A DNA stretch of 64,000 bases, taken from assembly GCA_029379385.1 (NCBI GenBank), contig CM055614.1, positions 12,653,528 to 12,717,527 of the forward strand, written 5' to 3'. This document shows, in pieces, positions 24,650-38,100 of this stretch. A model generated the notes under the pieces. That model was not told where the DNA came from. It worked only from the letters and a program-made list of their open reading frames with translations, and did no database searches. Within the stretch, counting starts at the first letter, position 1, and every line of letters begins with the position of its first letter. The translations under genes and the position numbers were made by a program. Origin of the DNA: Quillaja saponaria (taxonomy: Eukaryota; Streptophyta; Magnoliopsida; Fabales; Quillajaceae).

Positions 24650-25845
24650 TTGTTTAATGTTCGAATTAGGTCTCTACTTGCCCTCCAATTATTGAACATA
24701 TCATCTACCAAGTTTTCTCTCATTACAGTCCAAGCCTCACTTGGTTCCATATATCTGACTCTGTCTTCATCTATGTCATTCAGATTTCTATCATTCTCTT
24801 CAATCTCTCATCTTAAACTACTTCATAAGGATCCATAGGCATCTTCCTTCTAATGTGATTATGTAGCCAAGGCATATGCTATTATAATCCTACACGACAT
24901 CTTGAAATGATAGTAAGATTTCCCTACAAGTAGCCTTCTTTTACCATTCAGAATTCCAAATGCCCTATCAATGATATTCATAATTGAAGAGTATTTTACA
25001 TTGAAGTACTTTTGTGTAGTGTTGGGTAAATGACATATCCCATATTCCTTCAAATGGTACCTAGTACCTTTATAAGGTGCAAGAAAACTATCATAATTTA
25101 TGTATCTAGTATCACAAAGATAATAAGTACCTAATAAGAAAAATTGTAGCACTGTTTTAGTTGATGTTATATATAAATACCTATAAACATAGTAGTATAT
25201 AACAACTGCATTATTTAGTTTGTTTACCTTGAGGGATAATTAATGCATTCCTTTTAAAAATTACATCTCTCAATATCCTAGAGTTAGCAACAGAACCCTC
25301 CCATCCAGCCAACAAATATGAATTACATATCAAGTGCACAAACACTTAATACATTGATTAAAATTTCATTCTTCCTAGACTTGAACCTAAGCCAATCTGT
25401 ACTTAGCATATTCACTTTGATGTGGCTGTCATCAAGTGCACCTAGAAAATACTAACAATGTCATATAAGGGATGAAATTAGTAAGACTATATATGACTCA
25501 TTTCAGAGTTACTTATTAAACTACAAAGTTATTTTAAAATGAGTTTATCTTAAAAAATTTCCACCTATTGTCATTGTTATCCTTTTTAATACGTTTTTAT
25601 TGCTTGAAAAGCAAATTATGACATCTCAATATGGAGTGCATGACCTTTTTCATAACTTTTCTTAAGGTCTCAGTTGATCTCATGAATTGCCTCTTCATAA
25701 TTCTAAATTTTTCATCATGAGCCATTACATTAAGAACAATTGCTACCATCTCTTTAATACCTATGTTCCTGATAGGCAATATACCTCTAAGCCCCCTAAG
25801 CATACAACATAAGTTCCTAAATGTTATCCTATCTGTTAAAATTGG
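24650..25845 (-). pseudogene. Harbinger transposase (DDE_Tnp_4), broken
   Basis: In order on the minus strand: LRGILPIRNIGIKEMVAI (25,800-25,740, N-terminal helix region); FLGALDDSHIKV at about 25,440-25,400, with the first catalytic Asp; GWEGSVANSRILRDVIFKRN at about 25,310-25,250 once a frame shift is allowed for; a probable intron ending near 25,150; then YYLCDTRYINYDSFLAPYKG (second catalytic Asp) and YSSIMNIIDRAFGILN. Harbinger transposases normally have VIERxFG there, and the third acidic catalytic residue Glu is Asp here. The tail HNHIRRKM continues to about 24,655 through stops. Order and motifs leave little doubt about the family. Confidence 0.9.
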
Positions 25846-27450
25846 ATTTGACTAGGTTGAGTTGTCTTCCATATAACTGACCTGTAAAAGGGATAGTCTT
25901 TTGGACCTGTGAAAACTCTGACGATCAAGTCATTACCTAATTAGAGTGTATAAGCTGAAAAGCTATGAAGAGTATAAGTAAGAGAAATAACTTATTTTAT
26001 CGTTTGCATTTTAGCCCCTTTATATAAAATATTATGGCTAATAGAATTGTGCTACGTGTCATAGTATTAATTAGATGGTTATGATGATAGTTACAATTAT
26101 AAAGTGACATGATTACGTCTGTTACAATATTAATGGGATATTAATTGTGATAGTTACAGTTCGAATCAGTCTGTTATACCTTGATCTAGCCACATATTAG
26201 ATTATTATAATATTGTATTATCACTAGTCTCCTAAAAACGAATTTAAGAAGTGTAGAGACTTGAACTAATAGTTGAATAAATCCCGATTAGAACATATGC
26301 TAAAAATAAATGAACCATATACTTGGTTATGTTTTTTTGTTTTAGGGGTACACTTTTTATGCTAAAATTCAGGAAATTTTAGTTCTATCATTGATGTGAT
26401 GCACTAATTGTGTGACATTTTTGTCACTAACGCTATACTATATTCCATCTCATAACTTATCCCATTTCATTCCACTTTATAGATGCACGTTATTGCTCCC
26501 ACATTTTTCATCACGAACTAAGTAATTCAAACTTGATATGATAGTAGTTTATACTTAATTTTTCCCTTTGATAGGGTACTAATATACAATTGTATTAAAC
26601 TATATGTACTGAAGTAAACATCATACCTTGCTTTGAGAGATATAGGTGAAAATCTGAGACTGTTTATTAATATTATAGTTTTTGAGGTGAAAGCTACTAC
26701 TATGTAAAATTCTCGATAACCTCACAACCAGGACCCAACCTGCCCGAAACCCAAACTCCAGAAAAAATTTGAGTTCATAAATGAATGACATTTTAGTTTT
26801 TCTTTCAAGCCGAGCCTAGTGGGCTGGTGAAGTTTTTTTTAACCTTCGGGTACCTAACCAGCAGGGATATATTAACATATATTTAAAAAATATATTTTAT
26901 ATATTAAAAAATTATATTAATATTTACCATCTAAAAATTTAGGAACCTTAATCTTATTGTCATTCTTTTGTCACACATCATAGCACACAATCAAGACAAG
27001 TTGATAAGAGACTCTTATCCCATCTCTTCCCTCATTCATCTCCTCCTTTTTTTTTTTTTTTCTCTTTTCTTTTTTTCTGAAATTATCTCTAATAGAACAC
27101 CAGTATTGATTCCGGTCTATTGGTTCTCAAGTTTTAGTTAATTATTTCAGAGTTTAGAACTTCATCCTCAATTGCAGAAATTAAGATACATCTTGAGGCT
27201 TCTTAAATTTGAAAATTCGTACTTGGTGCTCCATTTGTATTAATTCTTGTGTTGCTTTCTTTTTTGTTTACTTTGTATTGAGAATATTTGAATCTAACCT
27301 TATAGTTAGCTCTTTCTTGAACAAATTAACTAATTCCTTTGTGTTTTCTAAGGTTAATGGGGTTAGCTTAATCAAAGTGGGGAAATATTCATCCTCTTAT
27401 TTATAGTTTAATTTTGAGAAACCCAATTGTATTTCAAATATATATATATT
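25846..27450. other. Intergenic stretch with one hAT-like subterminal array
   Basis: No gene is seen. At about 26,715-26,870 there is a cluster of acccaacctgcccgaaaccc, ccgagcc and cgggtacctaacc motifs. It resembles hAT subterminal arrays, but no terminus was identified. The part from 25,846 to about 26,250 has LTR-like composition starting tgttaaaattgg. No second copy was found in the window. Confidence 0.35.
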
Positions 27451-30400
27451 TGTTACAACCCTCATAACCCGATAACAAAAAATCAAATTTTTAGACATAA
27501 TGTGTAAATTTTTGTTATAAAATAATAAATACATAAACAAATTAAATAAGTAATAATGTAATTGACATATTATAACCAATATTAAAAATATGAATTAAAA
27601 TAAATTGGTGAAACTCTTGATCATAAATAAATTATATAAGTGGGTACAATTAATTGAAATTTGATTAACTTGGAACTTGATTTTATTTGGTTTAAATTTT
27701 TTTAATAAGTGAAATAAATCGATACATAAAATAAATTAGTAAACATTTACAATGAGTAAGTGTATATGTATAAACAGATATAATAAAAAATAAATATACA
27801 TCACATGTTAGAATTGTATGACTTAGACCAAGATTTTTTTTTCTTTTTTTCTTTTCTTTTTATCTCATTTTCTTTGTGGTGATGCATTCTCCCTTGCCAC
27901 GCCTATGTTTCATTTTTTCGATTCTCAAACTCTCCTTGCTTCCTCTGCTGACCGAGGATCTCAACTCTTCCTTCGCTTATATTTTTCTCTGATTCGAAGC
28001 TACTAATTTGTAGTCCTTTTGCCTTTTAGCAATCATCATCAGCAGCAGCTCCTGTTTAGCCATAAAGCTTCCTCCCCTATTCTGTCTTTGCAAGTCTTTC
28101 TGTTGGTCAAGAGGTCCAACTTCCCTCCTTACTTGTTAGCTTCATCCTTTTTGCTTGGATTGGGTTGTGGGTGTGTGTACGTGAGTTAGAAGTGAGCAAG
28201 TAGCAGCTTTGTTTTGTGATCCCTGCAGTAGGAAAACAAGCTCCTCCTGTGGGTATGCATTCCAACTTTTGTCAAGACGAGATCAACCTTATTTTGGCCT
28301 CGTGAGGATGTGACTTCCCTGCATCTTGGCTTGCAATCGTGAGGTTGGCTGGCTATTTGGGGTTGTAGTTACCTTTCTTATGTCTTCAATTCCTCCCCTG
28401 TTTGTGAGTTTTGTGCATGCAACAAGCTAAGTTCTTCTTCTTGGCAAACGGTGGCAGCTGTTTGGTGATAGCATCAATTTGTATTCTTGGTAAAGGGTGA
28501 GGGCTGACTTTGAAGTTTTAATGTTTTGTTAGTTTTACTACTTCAAATTAATGATATTCTTATGAATTAATGTGATGGATAAAAAGTTATATAAAATTGA
28601 ATTAAGAATCTTAAACAAGAAACAAGAGAACTGATGGATTAAGGTAGAACAATAGAGTTTTTAACTCTTTCTAATTTAAATGAGTAAATGTTTTTAAATA
28701 ATTAAGATAACTTTAAAACTAATGTGGGAATTATTGGTAAAGTGAAATTAATGTAGTATGTTAAATTAAATTGGGATAGGTATATATAAAGATATACATA
28801 CACATTTAGGGAAATAATCTATGCACCCAAGGTGTTTGATAAAATGTTTACAAGAAAACTAATTATAACTTTTTTTAATTAAAATTTGGTAAATTTAAGC
28901 CTTAATACTTAATTGTTGTTAAAATTTGAATAAAAAGTTCATGACAAGAGCAAAGGGTTGGTTGATGTATTAAGTTAAGGGGTTGATGAAAGTGAGTAAT
29001 GGGTATGATCAAAGGAGGGTTAGTTATGAGTAAAGTGTTGGAAAATGAGAGTTAATTGGTTTTTGAAGAGGTGCAAGGGTAGATTTCGTGGGTGAAAGAA
29101 ATTCAGTATTTTGAGTATCTTCGAAGCATAATTAAATTAAGAGTTCAAAAGATAAAATGTATCTTAAGTCTTAAGATGTTGTCTACAAAATTTCATAGCC
29201 TGGTTCCAAGTATATTTGTCGGTAGATCTTTTGGACTACAACTAGGTCAATATAGGATGGTTAGTGTACTTAAGTCAGTCCGGGAGTTTTCTTCAGGAGT
29301 TAGAGTTAGAATTAGCTTAAGACCTCTGAATGAAATTTGTTCCTAACATCTTGAAACACTGGACTAGAGAGTTTACTACCTAAATTCCCAAGTATGAGAA
29401 TTCTATGAATATCGAAATCAAAGGTTGGCAACAATGAATTTTCGGGTGCTTTGTTTTTGTTTATGTGAAGAATAAAGTGAGTTCTAGGCTGATTTTAGGA
29501 AAAATTTGTAAATAAGAAAGCTAGATAATTTTCTAAAGTTAATTTTTCAACTTGGTTTATTAAATTTAATTAAGTATGTAAGTAAGAATAAACAAATATT
29601 CAAGAGGGGCTGTGAAATACCTAAAAAGGGTAAACTTTAAATAATTAACTGTACTAATTTACACATCCTAAATAATGCATTTGATATATACTTGTCTATT
29701 AATAAATCCAACAAACTGGAATTGGATTTCCTTTTTTTTTTTTCCCTAGAGAAAGTTATATTTAATTAACTAAGATAAGGTCAGAGCTGTCAAAATCGTA
29801 CATTTTACAGAATTTAATATAACTCCAAAGAATAAACTGTATTGATTTACAAATCTAAAAATTACAAATGATATACTATTATAAAGCTATATGTATCTAG
29901 TATTAAATAAATTTTACAAAACCAGATTTGAAATTTCTTAGAGGAAGATATGATGTTAAAGTGAACACTGGTCCAAACCCTGAGTTTGGACAGTTTCAAC
30001 ATCTTTAATTGACTCGTGTTTTCTAAGTTTTCTAATAGTTTCTTTCTACCCTATGCATTATCAAGATATCTAAAATGTCTTTTCACTATCAACTTTATCA
30101 CATAAAGTACAATTTATACTACTTGATATAAAATAGCCTAATAGAAAAACTTTCATAAAGAAACCTATATAAGTTGATATATAAACTTAGTAATTAAAAA
30201 GTTATAACAATAAAATTGATGAACTAAGCATTATTTGGAAATGTGAATTTTAATTTGGATCCTAATATGGACCTGATGAGATGTGCGAACACAAGTGCAA
30301 GTGACAAATAGAATCAGTTGAAAGTGAGTGGTTAATTGTTGCCTTTAGGTGCTAGATTAGTATGTGTATTTAATTAAATGTGCTAGTGTAATATTTTAGT

Positions 30401-31352
30401 GAGTTATTTGAATCGTGCTTGTTTGAAATTGTCCGTGGTTGATAAGGGCCAAGAAATTGAAATTTTTCTGAGAAATGATTTTATTTCTAGAACTGCAATC
30501 CAGGTGCACCTAGGATATTCTAATTTAAAATCATGAGAAATAAATATTTTTTTTTTAAATTGAGTCCTCAGCCTTGGTGGGATGAATTATGTATGAAGAT
30601 TAATCTGTTGTAAGGGTGCGTTAATGCCTTGTAGGGGGTGATACTGTTGTGCGAGGCTGAGTTACTTGTTGGCCCTTTGGTTGCTTTGCTTGATATTATT
30701 GCTCTTATTAATTTATAATCCTGTGTATCATGTAAATTGTGAATTTATGACAATTATAATATATACGTGTAATGTGAATTAAGATATGAACAATGTTACA
30801 TGATATTACTATATATATTTATACACTTATGTTATATGATACTAGTACCCTTTGGGTACAATTTTTCACTTATAGAGTCTATAGGACTCACCCCTCTCTT
30901 GTGTTTTTTAGTAACAGGAGTTCGGTACATGGTGTCACCGAGCTTGTAACTTTGCAAATTAAGTACAACAAGGTATTTCCAAGATCTCAAACTTGCAATC
31001 AAGGATGAAAGTTTGCAGTCACACTAAAACTATGAGGTGTCTAATTTTGGTATGATATAAGTCTTGTTATTTGTTTCGATTACAATGTGGACAAAGCGGA
31101 GCTTTTTGTTGTCATTGTGTTTGTATTTTGAGGCATATTCCATATTGTTGGGAACCACTGTCAGAATTTTTCAGTAAATTGTTAACTGTTTCAGAAAACA
31201 AATTTTTTCACTGAACTTCTGTTTTATAAAAGTTACTTTTATCCTTTGGATGGGCTAAAAGTCATGTTTGCTATTTTGCTTTGAAGTCAGGGTTACGGAG
31301 GTTTGGTTATCCAATCCTCCTAGCCAGTCATGCCTTTGTGAGGGGTGTGACA
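27451..31352 (+). mobile_element. Solo long LTR of a gypsy-type element, copy 1
   Basis: This 3.9-kb unit begins TGTTACAACCC and ends GGGGTGTGACA. It is flanked by ATATT on both sides (27,446-27,450 and 31,353-31,357), as expected for a solo LTR left after recombination. It aligns with the copy at 31,391-34,449 from start to end, including the agcaaagggttgg block at 28,949. Within it lie a CT-rich island (27,840-28,510), a ggtgggatgaattatg block near 30,578, ctagtaccctttgggtac at 30,842 and the actcaccc box at 30,889. Such features are familiar from long LTRs of plant Ty3/gypsy elements. A duplication of about 190 bp (29,630-29,780 and 29,818-29,960) is specific to this copy. No polyprotein sequence is present. 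Confidence 0.82.
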
Positions 31353-31390
31353 ATATTGAAGAACTAATTTATTGAATATGAGATAGAAAG

Positions 31391-34300
31391 TGTTATAGCC
31401 CGATATCGTAAAGCTGAGTTTCAGATATAATATGTAAAATTTTAATTATAAAACAACAACCACATAAACAAATTAAAGAAATAAAAATAAAATTAATAAT
31501 ATATTATATATAGTAGTATTAAATGTTATAATCTAATAGGATAGTGAATATTTTAAAGTATTGTACATAAATTATTATAATTATATAAATGATCAACTTT
31601 CAGGAAATAAATTAAAATGAGAGAGTAATAGAATATACTCAATAAATATATAGATATGTATTTAGATATTTATGAAAAATTATGCACCATACATTTTAAA
31701 ACTTGAATCTTTGACTTTGAAATTTTTTTCTTTCTCCCGTTCTTGTAGCGTGTGGCTGGATAGATCTCCTTTATCCTTTAGACAGCAACCTTTTTTTTTG
31801 GTTTGTTCTTCTTTTCCTCTATTTTCTTTTTACTTCTTGAACCTTCTCGATCCCTTGCTAGCCGAACCATCACCTACTTGTCTTGCTTGAATGCTGTTGA
31901 GGGGAAACTTTCAAGTCTTGTTAACTTCAGCCGATCAGCTCAATATAAAAGCTGGTTGGACATCCTTTATGTTCAGTTGTTTGGCCTCCCCTGTTCCAGG
32001 CCGTGAAGTCCTTGTGGGCTGTCAAGAAAGTTTTGCCTTTGAACTTTGTTTCAGCTGAGTGGAACTCCTTTATTTCATCGATTTGGTTCAACTGTGCTTG
32101 GTGTGAAGGTGTTAGGAGCAGCTAATACGTTGCTGCACTACTTTCTGCTACAAAACAGCCCAGCCGTTGGTTGCTTTTCCTTTCATCCATACGTGCTTGG
32201 TAATTTCAGCCACCACAATAATTTGCAACAACATGGCTGGCGTGAAGTTGATTGGCAGCTGCAAGGTGTCCTTCAAGTTGTGAGCTGCTTTTCCTTCACA
32301 TGAGAGGCTTCTTTGGAGTGTTAATTATTCATTGAATTAAGGCAGCAAAGGTAACATGTCTTAACAAGCAGAGAAATTGTTGCTTAGGTAAGGTAGCTGA
32401 ATTTTGTCTTAGGAAGTTTGTTTGTTTGTTTTGCTTAGTTGATATATATATATATGGACTCCGTCATGAATGGGAAAGTGGTTAGGAATTAGATGAATTC
32501 TAATTTACTAGTCTAAATTAAATTCAATATTTGGAGTATAATTAACTTGTAGAGTGAGAGAATTATGTTGATTCTTCTGGAGGTATATATATGTCTACAT
32601 ATACATACATATGAAATGAAATAAGAATGCCTTTAAGTTGTTGGTCAAAAGGCCTATAAGAAACCAATTGTAGGATATTGAATAGAACTTGATGTATTTA
32701 AAATCTTGGTGACTAAATATTAATTTGACTAGATAATATAAGAACAAATCATAAAAAATTAATTATTTTTGAATAAAAATTAATAACAAGAGCAAAGGGT
32801 TGGTGGATGTATTGAGTTAAAGAGTAGATGAAAGTGAGTAATGGATGTGGTCAAAGGAGGGTTAGTTGGGAATAAAGTGTTGAAAAATGAGAGTTAAGTG
32901 GTTTTGAAGGGGTGTATGAGACAGATTTCGTGAGTAAAGGAAATTTGGCATTTCGAGTGTCTTCGAAGCTGAATTAAATTAAGAGTTCAAAATATAAAGT
33001 TTAGCTTATAGTCTTGATATGTTTTCTGCAAAATTAAGCTTGGACAGTTTTAACATTTTTAACTCACTAAATGCTTTTTATTCTTTTCTAATGGTTTCTC
33101 CTACCATATGCTTTGTCAAGATATCTAAAAGGCCTCTTCATTGTTAACCTTATCACCTAAAGTCTAATCCTTATTAATTGACATGAAATAGCTTAAAGAT
33201 AACTTTCATAAATAAACTTATATAAGTTGAGATATAAGTTTAGTAAATAAAAGAGTATAACAATAACGTTTATGAACTAAGTAGTATTTGGAATTATGAA
33301 TTTTAGTTCTGGCTCCCAATGTGAACCTGATGAGACACATAGACACAAGTGTGAGTGACGAATAGAATTGGTAACAGGTGAGTGGTTAATTGCTGCCTTT
33401 AGAGGCTAGATTAGTATATATGATTATATGTTTACTTTAATATGTGTGATATATGGAAAGTAAGCTAGTGGAGTATTTCAGTGATTTGCTTGAATAATGT
33501 TTGCTTGATATTGGTTACTGTGTTGACATTGTTTGTGTTTGATAAGGGTCAACTCGTGAACATTTTCTGGAAAATGATTTTCGTTTCTGACAATGATTTT
33601 AAAAACTATTGGAATGCTCAGCCCCGGTGGGATGGATTTGTGTATGGAGATTAATTTAGTATGCAGGTGTGTAAATGCCCGGCGGGGGGGTGATATTGGT
33701 GTGCGGGGCTGGGTCACTCGTTGACCCTTTGGTTGTTTTGTTTGATATCATTGCTATGATAACTTTGTGATCTTGTGTACCATGTAAATTGTGAATTTAT
33801 GACAAATAAAATGTATACGTGTAATGTGAATTAAGATATAAGCAATGTTACGCAATGTTACGCAATGTTATTACGTATATTATATGCTTGTGTTGTGTGA
33901 TGCTAGTACCCTTTGGGTACGATTTTCTACTCACTGAGTCCATAGGACTCACCTTTTTCTTGTGGTTATATTTTTTTTAGTAGCAGGACCTCAAAAGAAG
34001 TTAATCACTAATACAAGGTTTTGCTAAGGATTTGATGACAAGGTATGCCTCGGAATCTCATACTTGGAGTGAAGGATGAAAGTTTGCAGTCACATTAGCT
34101 CTGTGGGTGTTAAATGTGGTATGATGTAATATTCTAGTACTTGCTTTGTTGATGGTGTGAACGGAGCAGAGCTCCTTATTATCTTTGTATTGTGTTGAGT
34201 AATAGAAATAGTTTATAAGATTGTATTTTAAGGCATGTTCCATATTGCAAGGGACCTCTGCCGAAATTTTAAGTAAATTGTGATTTGTTGTAATCAACAA

Positions 34301-34449
34301 AGTTTTTAATGTTAACTTTTGTCTTTATAATTTCTTGGTTTTATTCATTGGTAAGTCAAGAGTCATGGTTGTTCCTTTGTTAGAGTCAGGGTTACGAAGA
34401 TTTGGTTACCATTTCTCCGGCCAGTCATGCCTCCATGAGGGGTATGACA
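31391..34449 (+). mobile_element. Long LTR of the same family, copy 2
   Basis: Begins TGTTATAGCCCG and ends GGGGTATGACA, 38 bp after copy 1 and in the same orientation. Shared blocks include agagcaaagggttggt (32,789), ggtgggatggatttgtg (33,625), ctagtaccctttgggtac (33,902) and ataggactcacc (33,942). It lacks about 0.8 kb found in copy 1 (roughly 29,190-29,980). A 10-bp unit gcaatgttac is repeated three times at 33,842-33,873. No target duplication could be matched. The first part (31,720-32,300) is a CT-rich island quite different from that of copy 1. Confidence 0.78.
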
Positions 34450-35145
34450 AGTCCCATCTACAGAGTCTATAGTTTATAGGAATTTTTCTTTTCTTTTAAA
34501 GTACTAATTTTTTATCTCAAAAGGAAGAACTGCCTACAAAGTTAGAATAGAAACTGCCCTTACAACTTTAATGTAATAGCCATATACCCCTTCATGTATC
34601 TGAGTTTGGTACAAGAATGGTTCGATATGTAAACTTTGGGACAACAAACTTGGGCCAATCCATACTGACCTCTAAACTTGAAGATTGATATGGTTGGATA
34701 AGTAAACTTTGGCATGAAAATCTTACCCACTTATGTTTGACATCTTTTTTTCTAAGTGGGGACTACCATATAATATAGTGTCATTAGATATTGATGTTAA
34801 GTAGTGCTATTCGGTGATTATAAGTTCCAGCAGCAATATAATTTTGCTTATTCAGTTCCAACAAATCCACCAAATTACAACTTGTAGACGCCCTAAATAT
34901 AGAAGTGATTGCATAGAATATTGGTACACTGATCAAAGCAAAGGGCCAATCTAATAGATTTGGAAAGATATAACAGAAAAATATATATGATACTGACCAA
35001 TACATTTTGCTATTTTCCACATAATTGTTTTTGTTTTTGTTTTTTTTGGTAATTATTAGTTGCCATGTGTAGATTTCTTTGCTTTACTGTCAAGTTCTTT
35101 CTTTTTTTATGTTGATGAATGATATATCTATGTATCTTCTATTAG
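34450..35145. other. Intergenic stretch, nothing recognised
   Basis: Ordinary AT-rich DNA between the second long LTR and the hAT remnant. A hAT 5' terminus was looked for here and not found. The minus-strand ORF at 34,784-35,020 has no family resemblance that I can see. Confidence 0.5.
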
Positions 35146-38100
35146 ATGGAGGGTGAAACAGGGAATAATACTATTCCCTAAATGATTCCTCTGTGATGGC
35201 TCAATGCGTTCCTGGTGATTGTAAGAACTCAAGAAAAAGAAAGTTGCATGAATTAAAGCCACTAAAACCAGGTAAAAAAAATGAAGTCTTCGAATACTTT
35301 ATGGGTTTAGGATTATTATTCACATGTAAAGGGAACTAGTGGAAAAGAAAGAAGGTATGCTTGTAATTGGTACGGTGTAAGTTATGCTACTCATTCTTCT
35401 CATGGAACAACTAATTTGATAAATCATTTGAAACATCGAACCTAAGAAGATCCCTAGAAATTTGCTGCCCAATACTGATTTTACTTAATCTATTTTTGCA
35501 ACCTATTCTTAAAGATGAATTAGGACAACCTGATTCTAAGCCTAATCATAGCATGAGTGTTATTTCTAATAAGTATAGTGAAAAAGCTGCCAGAGAAGCA
35601 TTGGCCAAATACATCATAATTAATGAATTACCATTTAGACATGTTGAGGGTGAAGGATTTCGTTTGTTTCTTAGTATTGTATGCCTTAGGATGATTATTG
35701 CATCTACATGGACAGTTACATGAGATATTATTCAAATATATATGGATGAAAAGGAAAAACTTAAGAAATGGTAGGTACATAATAAGAAAAGCTCACTCAC
35801 CATTGATTGGTAGACATCTGTCCAAATCAGAGTTATTTATGTCTCACAGCTCACTTCATTAATGATGGTTGGAAATTAAATTAAAGAATCATTAAATTTT
35901 GTCAAATCCTTTATTATAAGGGTGATACAATTAGAAAATTGACTGAAAGTTGTTTGTTGGAGTAGGGAATAAAAAAAGTATTTTGCATGATAATTGACAA
36001 TGTATCAGCTAACTGATAAAGTTGTTTTCTATATTGCTAAAAAAGTACATGATTGGAATGAGGCTGTTTTGAAGGGTGAAATGATGTATGTGAAGAGTTA
36101 TGCTCACATTTTAAATCTAATAGAAAGTGATGGTTTAAAGGATCTTAATCCATTAGTGATAAAAATTAGGAAAGCAGTGAAATATATTAGGTCTTCACCT
36201 AGTAGGCTACTTAAGTTATAAAAAATGTGTGGATGCTGTGAAGTTGCCTACAAAGGCACTTTCTAGTTTAGGTGTGGCTACTAGTTGGAACTTTACTTTC
36301 AAATGTTAGAATCTGCAATAAAAAATCAAAAGGCATTTGATAGATTAACTTTAAATGATGCTAACTAGCTACAAAGGTGTTGTGAAAATTTTGATGTTAT
36401 TTTATGATGTAACAAACAAAATTTTAGCTTCTACTTATGTCACATCGAACTTATATTTCCATGATTACTGCTCAATCATTAGTAAGTTGAATTATTGGTA
36501 TGACCAAAAAGAAGATGTCATTCTTTCTTCTATGGCCTTTAATATAAAGCTTAAACATGACAAATATTAGGGAGATATGGATAAAATCAATCACATATAC
36601 TTCATTGGTGTAGTGCTTGACCCGAGATACAAGCTGACATTTATTATTTGGAGTTTTAAGAAATTGTTTAGCAATGTTATAGATGCAACCATAGGAGACC
36701 AAGTGAAACACACTTTGTGCAAATTGTATAATCATTATAATCTTTGTGAGGTAGTACCTATTGATTCATTTGCTTCTAATATTGGTGGTACACCTTCACA
36801 TAATGCAACTAGTTCATGACAAGACGAGAATGTTAATGAATGAGACTGGTTTGCAAATGAATTTGGCAAAGAAATGAATGAAGAAGACAACTTGAGTGGA
36901 TAGACAGAATTGGAGAGGTATATCTTGGAGTCTCGTGAGCTTAAACTTCCAAAATTTGACATTTTAGATTGGTGGAAAGTTAACGTAAGTAAATATCCAA
37001 TTTTAGTTTCATTGGCAAAAGATGTATGGGTTGTTTCTATCACCACAGTACCATCCGAGTCTTCTTTTTCAATTGGAGGCCGTGTGCTCAATCCATATCG
37101 AAGCTCACTACTTCCTAAGACAGTGGAGGCACCTATATGTACACAAAATTGTTTTCGTTTACTATTATACCTGTTGAAATGGAGGAATCACGAGATGAAG
37201 TTGAAAAACTTGAAGAATGTAATAATGAACTTGTGATTTTATGTTTTTACTACTGCTTTAGTATGGATATTAACAGTTACTATCTTATTTTAGGTATGAC
37301 CAAACTAAGTGTTATAGATCTAAATAGTGTGGATTGATTAGCATGTTATGAAAAAAAAAATTAGTGAAAAAGAGGTGAGTTTATATTTTACAATTTACTG
37401 ATTTTTATGCCATAAAGTTTTTTTAGTTGCTATGATATTATTGGATAATGATATACAATGAACTGTTGTGGTAGAATGTAACTTAATGGTTTGGTTGAAT
37501 AAGCTATGTACAATGATTAGATCCATCTAAGCTACATGTTCTTATCATTCTCTGGCTGGATCTTACAAATTATAAGGGAAAGATTTGTGATTTTTGAGTG
37601 ATTTTTGCATGATTTTTCTAACTTTTGTTATATATATATTATACATACTTGCAAGCAAGTTATTAACTGTTGGAGTTAAGAATTGAGACTTGGAATGACT
37701 ATTAATAGTGAAAAATACATAAAGGCAGAAGATAGAAGCTGATGAAGATATATTTTGTGTTTTGACTTCTTAATGAACACTTTTAGTTTTAAATATACAT
37801 TTACTTTTGATAACGTTGTTAAAGACCATATTTTAATTTTTAAAAGACCATATTTTATTTTTTAAGTGTGCTGATACTAAAGACATGTAATTTATATTAT
37901 GTAGTTAAAAGTTATGTAATTTTTTCTAAAAAATTTGGGTCTTAATATTTGTTAAAAATAACTATTTGATTATTATATAATAAAGCCTAATTGTAAAATG
38001 TTCAACCTAACCAACCCACCTAATTTTCAAACTGGGTGAAAAATTCTCTAACTCGGCCACCTGAATTTTAGAATTGGGTGGAGTTTTATTACACTCGACT

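Larger units (their letters stand above)
23200..25845 (-). mobile_element. PIF/Harbinger DNA transposon, dead
   Basis: A transposase relic (25,845-24,650) is followed in the same orientation by the Myb/SANT-like partner gene (24,292-23,200). This two-gene set is the hallmark of PIF/Harbinger elements: the partner helps nuclear entry and end binding of the transposase. Both genes are broken by stops. Terminal inverted repeats and the expected 3-bp TTA/TAA target duplication were not located, so the interval covers only the recognisable coding part. Confidence 0.85.

Noticed and set aside
20322..26870. One large hAT element bounded by the two C-rich arrays with the Harbinger nested inside
   Set aside because: The two arrays do not form inverted termini and no 8-bp duplication was found; they are recorded separately with low confidence.
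31672..32303. Three overlapping ORFs of 67-85 codons suggesting a gene
   Set aside because: They lie in the CT-rich island of a long LTR, have no shared family motif, and are not conserved in the equivalent island of copy 1.
36735..37091. 118-codon ORF on the minus strand
   Set aside because: Antisense to the hAT dimerisation domain, which is unmistakable on the + strand.
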